Shown one piece after another: positions 6,386-7,931 of a stretch of 7,931 nucleotides of DNA; within the stretch, counting starts at the first letter, position 1, and each line of letters opens with the position of its first letter. The notes beneath the pieces were generated by a model. The model was given only the letters and a program-made list of their open reading frames with translations. It was not told where the DNA came from and made no database searches. The stretch comes from Chloroflexi bacterium RBG_16_68_14. GTDB lineage: Bacteria; Chloroflexota; Dehalococcoidia; DSTF01; RBG-16-68-14. The translations under genes were made by a program, and so were the position numbers. Location: contig MGOB01000019.1 in the NCBI GenBank assembly GCA_001796995.1, positions 4,833 through 12,763 of the forward strand, written 5' to 3'.

Positions 6386-7648
6386 CTACACCCGCCGGAG
6401 GGCGGGCGCGGCGACGGCGGCCAGCAGCGTCAGGCCCAGGCACACGCTGGCCATCACCAAGAGGCCGTCCTGCGGCCCCAGCGTCGCCGCCAGCGCGCCA
6501 GCGATGGTGGCGCCCAGGGGCACCAGGCCTCGGTCCAGGCTCAGCAGGCTCATCACCCGGCCGTGCATCTCGGGCGGGCTCAGCTCGAGCAGCAGACCGT
6601 TAGTAAGCGCCATGTAGGAGGTGCTCATGCTCGCCGTCAGCATCAGGGCGATGATGGAGAGCGGCACCATCGTGGAGCGCGACATCAGGAGCAGCCCGCC
6701 ACTGAAGAGCGCCAGGAAGATGAGGAGTAGCAGCCCGCGCCGTCGCAACTGCGTTTGCGATGCCATCGTCAGCGAGCCGATGAGGGCGCCCACTCCAGCC
6801 GCCGACACCAGCGCCCCCACGCCGGAGTCGCCCAGGTCGAGCACGTCCTTGGCGAACAGCGGCACGAACACGCTCAGGTAGGGCATGCCGAAGACGAACA
6901 GGATGAGCGCCGGCCCGATGATGGCGAACACCGCCGGCGTGCGCGCGACGAAGCGGAAGCTCTCCCGCAGATCCTCCAGCACCGATGTCTCGCCCTCTGG
7001 AGGGCGGGGCTGGTACGGGACCTGCATCAGGTTAGTAGACACCATCACGCCCAGGAGGACGGCGCCGTTCAGCAGGTAGACCGGCCCCACGCCGCTCAGC
7101 AGCAGGACGCCCGCGATGGCCGGGCCCAGGATGCGCATCAGGTTCATCGCTGAGGTGTTGAGGGCGACGGCGTTCAGCAGCGCCTCCCTGGGCACGAGCT
7201 GCGGGATGAGGGACTGGCGCGCCGGCTGGTTGAAGGCCATGGAGGTGCCGGAGGCGAAGGTGGTGACGAAGACGTGCCACGGCTCGATGACATCGGCCAG
7301 CACCAACGCCGCCATCAGGAAGTGGATGGACATGGTGACCCACTGGGTGACGAGCAGAATGCGCTTCCGGTCGAAGCGGTCCGCCGCCACCCCGGCCAGC
7401 AGCCCGAAGAGGAGCATCGGCGTCATCCGGGTCGCCACCACCAGCCCCACCATCAGCGCTGAGTCGGTGAGCTGGAGGATGAGCACCGGCCGCACGATCT
7501 GCTCCATCCAGAGCGAGGCCGAGTGTCCCACCTGACCCAGCCAGAGGTAGCGGTAGTCGCGGTGCTGGAGGGAGGAGAAGGTGGTGAGGCGGCGCTCCGG
7601 CTGGACTGGGACGGCGGGTTCGGTGCTGACGGCTGCCTGCTCGGCCAT
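6386..7648 (-). CDS. Major facilitator superfamily exporter (MFS_3/EntS-like)
   Basis: 420-residue inner-membrane transporter with about twelve hydrophobic segments between residues 36 and 416 and a 30-residue polar N-terminal tail. The loop after the second membrane segment carries the MFS motif A signature, GLLAGVAADRFDRKR (82-96), with the conserved Asp and basic residues. The segment FNQPARQSLIPQLVPRE (139-155), followed by LNAVALN and RILGPAIAG (172-180), is typical of the enterobactin-exporter-like branch. HGRVMSLLSL (362-371) is the matching motif of the second half. Members export siderophores, macrolides or other small molecules by proton antiport; the substrate cannot be read from sequence. 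The ATG at 7648 has a modest GGAA site (7657-7654) five bases before it. The gene converges on the methyltransferase with 3 bp between stop codons and is divergent from tlyA. Family assignment is secure; no accessory subunit is adjacent. Confidence 0.88.
   Translation of the reverse strand: MAEQAAVSTEPAVPVQPERRLTTFSSLQHRDYRYLWLGQVGHSASLWMEQIVRPVLILQLTDSALMVGLVVATRMTPMLLFGLLAGVAADRFDRKRILLVTQWVTMSIHFLMAALVLADVIEPWHVFVTTFASGTSMAFNQPARQSLIPQLVPREALLNAVALNTSAMNLMRILGPAIAGVLLLSGVGPVYLLNGAVLLGVMVSTNLMQVPYQPRPPEGETSVLEDLRESFRFVARTPAVFAIIGPALILFVFGMPYLSVFVPLFAKDVLDLGDSGVGALVSAAGVGALIGSLTMASQTQLRRRGLLLLIFLALFSGGLLLMSRSTMVPLSIIALMLTASMSTSYMALTNGLLLELSPPEMHGRVMSLLSLDRGLVPLGATIAGALAATLGPQDGLLVMASVCLGLTLLAAVAAPALRRV
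6391..6406. terminator. Candidate hairpin between convergent genes (no T tract)
   Basis: CCCGCC, loop GGAG, GGCGGG: a perfect 6-bp all-GC stem with a 4-base loop. It lies 8 nt after the methyltransferase stop and inside the last codons of the MFS gene. Its position suits termination of the plus-strand transcript, and by symmetry it could also affect the minus-strand one. There is no T run on either side, so it is not a classic rho-independent terminator; in GC-rich DNA a short hairpin like this can arise by chance. Confidence 0.3.
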
Positions 7649-7662
7649 GGCGATTCCGCGTC

Positions 7663-7692
7663 ATGCTAGCGGCGGCATGACCTTCACGTCAA
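7663..7692 (-). promoter_or_regulatory. Candidate sigma-70-type promoter of the MFS gene
   Basis: TTGACG (7692-7687) matches the -35 consensus at 5 of 6 positions, and TAGCAT (7668-7663) matches the -10 at 4 of 6, with an 18-bp spacer. The predicted start near 7656 gives a leader of only about 8 nt, which would cut into the GGAA ribosome site. Either the start lies slightly upstream or initiation is nearly leaderless. Confidence 0.4.
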
Positions 7693-7706
7693 CGTAGGTT
7701 TCTTCC

Positions 7707-7735
7707 TTGACTTCGCCCTGCCTGCTTCCTATGCT
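7707..7735 (+). promoter_or_regulatory. Candidate promoter of tlyA, predicted leaderless
   Basis: TTGACT (7707-7712), a 17-bp spacer, then TATGCT (7730-7735): 5/6 and 4/6 matches to the -35 and -10 consensus at ideal spacing. The base seven positions after the -10 is A7742, the first base of the tlyA start codon. No Shine-Dalgarno precedes that ATG, as expected if the mRNA begins at the start codon itself. Its -35 lies back to back with that of the MFS promoter, 14 bp apart. Confidence 0.5.
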
Positions 7736-7741
7736 GCCAGC

Positions 7742-7931
7742 ATGGCGGCGAAGCGGCGCCTGGACGTGTTGCTGGTCCAGCGCGGCCTCGCCCAGAGCCA
7801 GGAGAAGGCGCGGACGGCGATCCTGGCTGGCGATGTCCTTGTGGACGGCGCGCCCGCCCTCAGGGCGGCGGCCACAGTGCCGGAGGACGCCCGAATCGAG
7901 CTGGCGCCGCCGCCCCGCTACGTCGGGCGCG
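7742..7931 (+). CDS. tlyA: TlyA-family 16S/23S rRNA (cytidine-2'-O)-methyltransferase, N-terminal fragment
   Basis: The first 63 residues of a gene that runs off the right edge. MAAKRRLDVLLVQRGLAQSQEK is an S4 RNA-binding domain of the TlyA type: the R-LD-LLV-RGLA-S-EKA pattern, then ILAGDVLVDG (27-36), a polar linker, and the PPPRYVGR segment (56-63) that joins the S4 domain to the Rossmann methyltransferase domain, which lies beyond the edge. Characterised TlyA enzymes 2'-O-methylate cytidines in 16S and 23S rRNA; loss gives capreomycin resistance in mycobacteria. The older 'hemolysin A' annotation is misleading. In many bacteria tlyA stands with NAD kinase and recN; those neighbours would be outside the window. 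The start ATG at 7742 fits the family N-terminus and the upstream promoter, and has no Shine-Dalgarno. Confidence 0.85.
   Translation, partial: MAAKRRLDVLLVQRGLAQSQEKARTAILAGDVLVDGAPALRAAATVPEDARIELAPPPRYVGR

Noticed and set aside
2935..7931. An antibiotic-resistance island (Rph-like enzyme, MFS exporter, TlyA)
   Set aside because: The genes are on different transcripts, TlyA is a common chromosomal gene, and neither the phosphotransferase nor the exporter shows substrate-defining features; no mobile element is present.

Overview
The window is GC-rich bacterial DNA (roughly two thirds GC by eye) with six genes, two of them cut by the window edges. The taxonomic hint is the C-terminus of the large secreted protease: a Thr-Pro repeat linker followed by a dockerin-like pair of calcium loops ending in LLDSLPP. 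I associate this architecture with secreted proteins of uncultured Chloroflexota (Dehalococcoidia-like). That is recollection plus inference, not a search result.

Layout. Left part, minus strand: a truncated secreted or membrane-anchored protein (1-158), and upstream of it a 779-residue secreted subtilisin-fold protease (368-2707). The protease has an unusual Asp/Glu/Ser active site, an inserted beta domain, a Thr-Pro linker and a dockerin pair. A divergent intergenic region (2708-2934) separates it from the plus-strand pair. Middle, plus strand: an 888-residue ATP-grasp/swivelling-His phosphotransferase with the domain order of rifampin phosphotransferases (2935-5601). It is followed 19 nt later by a trans-aconitate 2-methyltransferase-like gene (5621-6382). 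Right part: a 420-residue MFS exporter on the minus strand (6386-7648), convergent with the methyltransferase and only 3 nt away. Last is the 5' end of a tlyA-type rRNA methyltransferase gene on the plus strand (7742 to the edge). The MFS and tlyA genes are divergent and share a 93-bp region with two readable promoter candidates; the tlyA one predicts a leaderless mRNA.

How the genes relate. The two left genes are both exported and may belong to a cell-surface set. The phosphotransferase and methyltransferase are probably co-transcribed. The phosphotransferase-like enzyme, the MFS exporter and TlyA could superficially suggest antibiotic-resistance functions, but each has a metabolic or housekeeping alternative and nothing here proves a shared role. 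I found no tRNA, rRNA, CRISPR array, insertion sequence or phage gene. The most unusual features are the protease active site and architecture, the unassigned substrate of the phosphotransferase, and the leaderless tlyA promoter.
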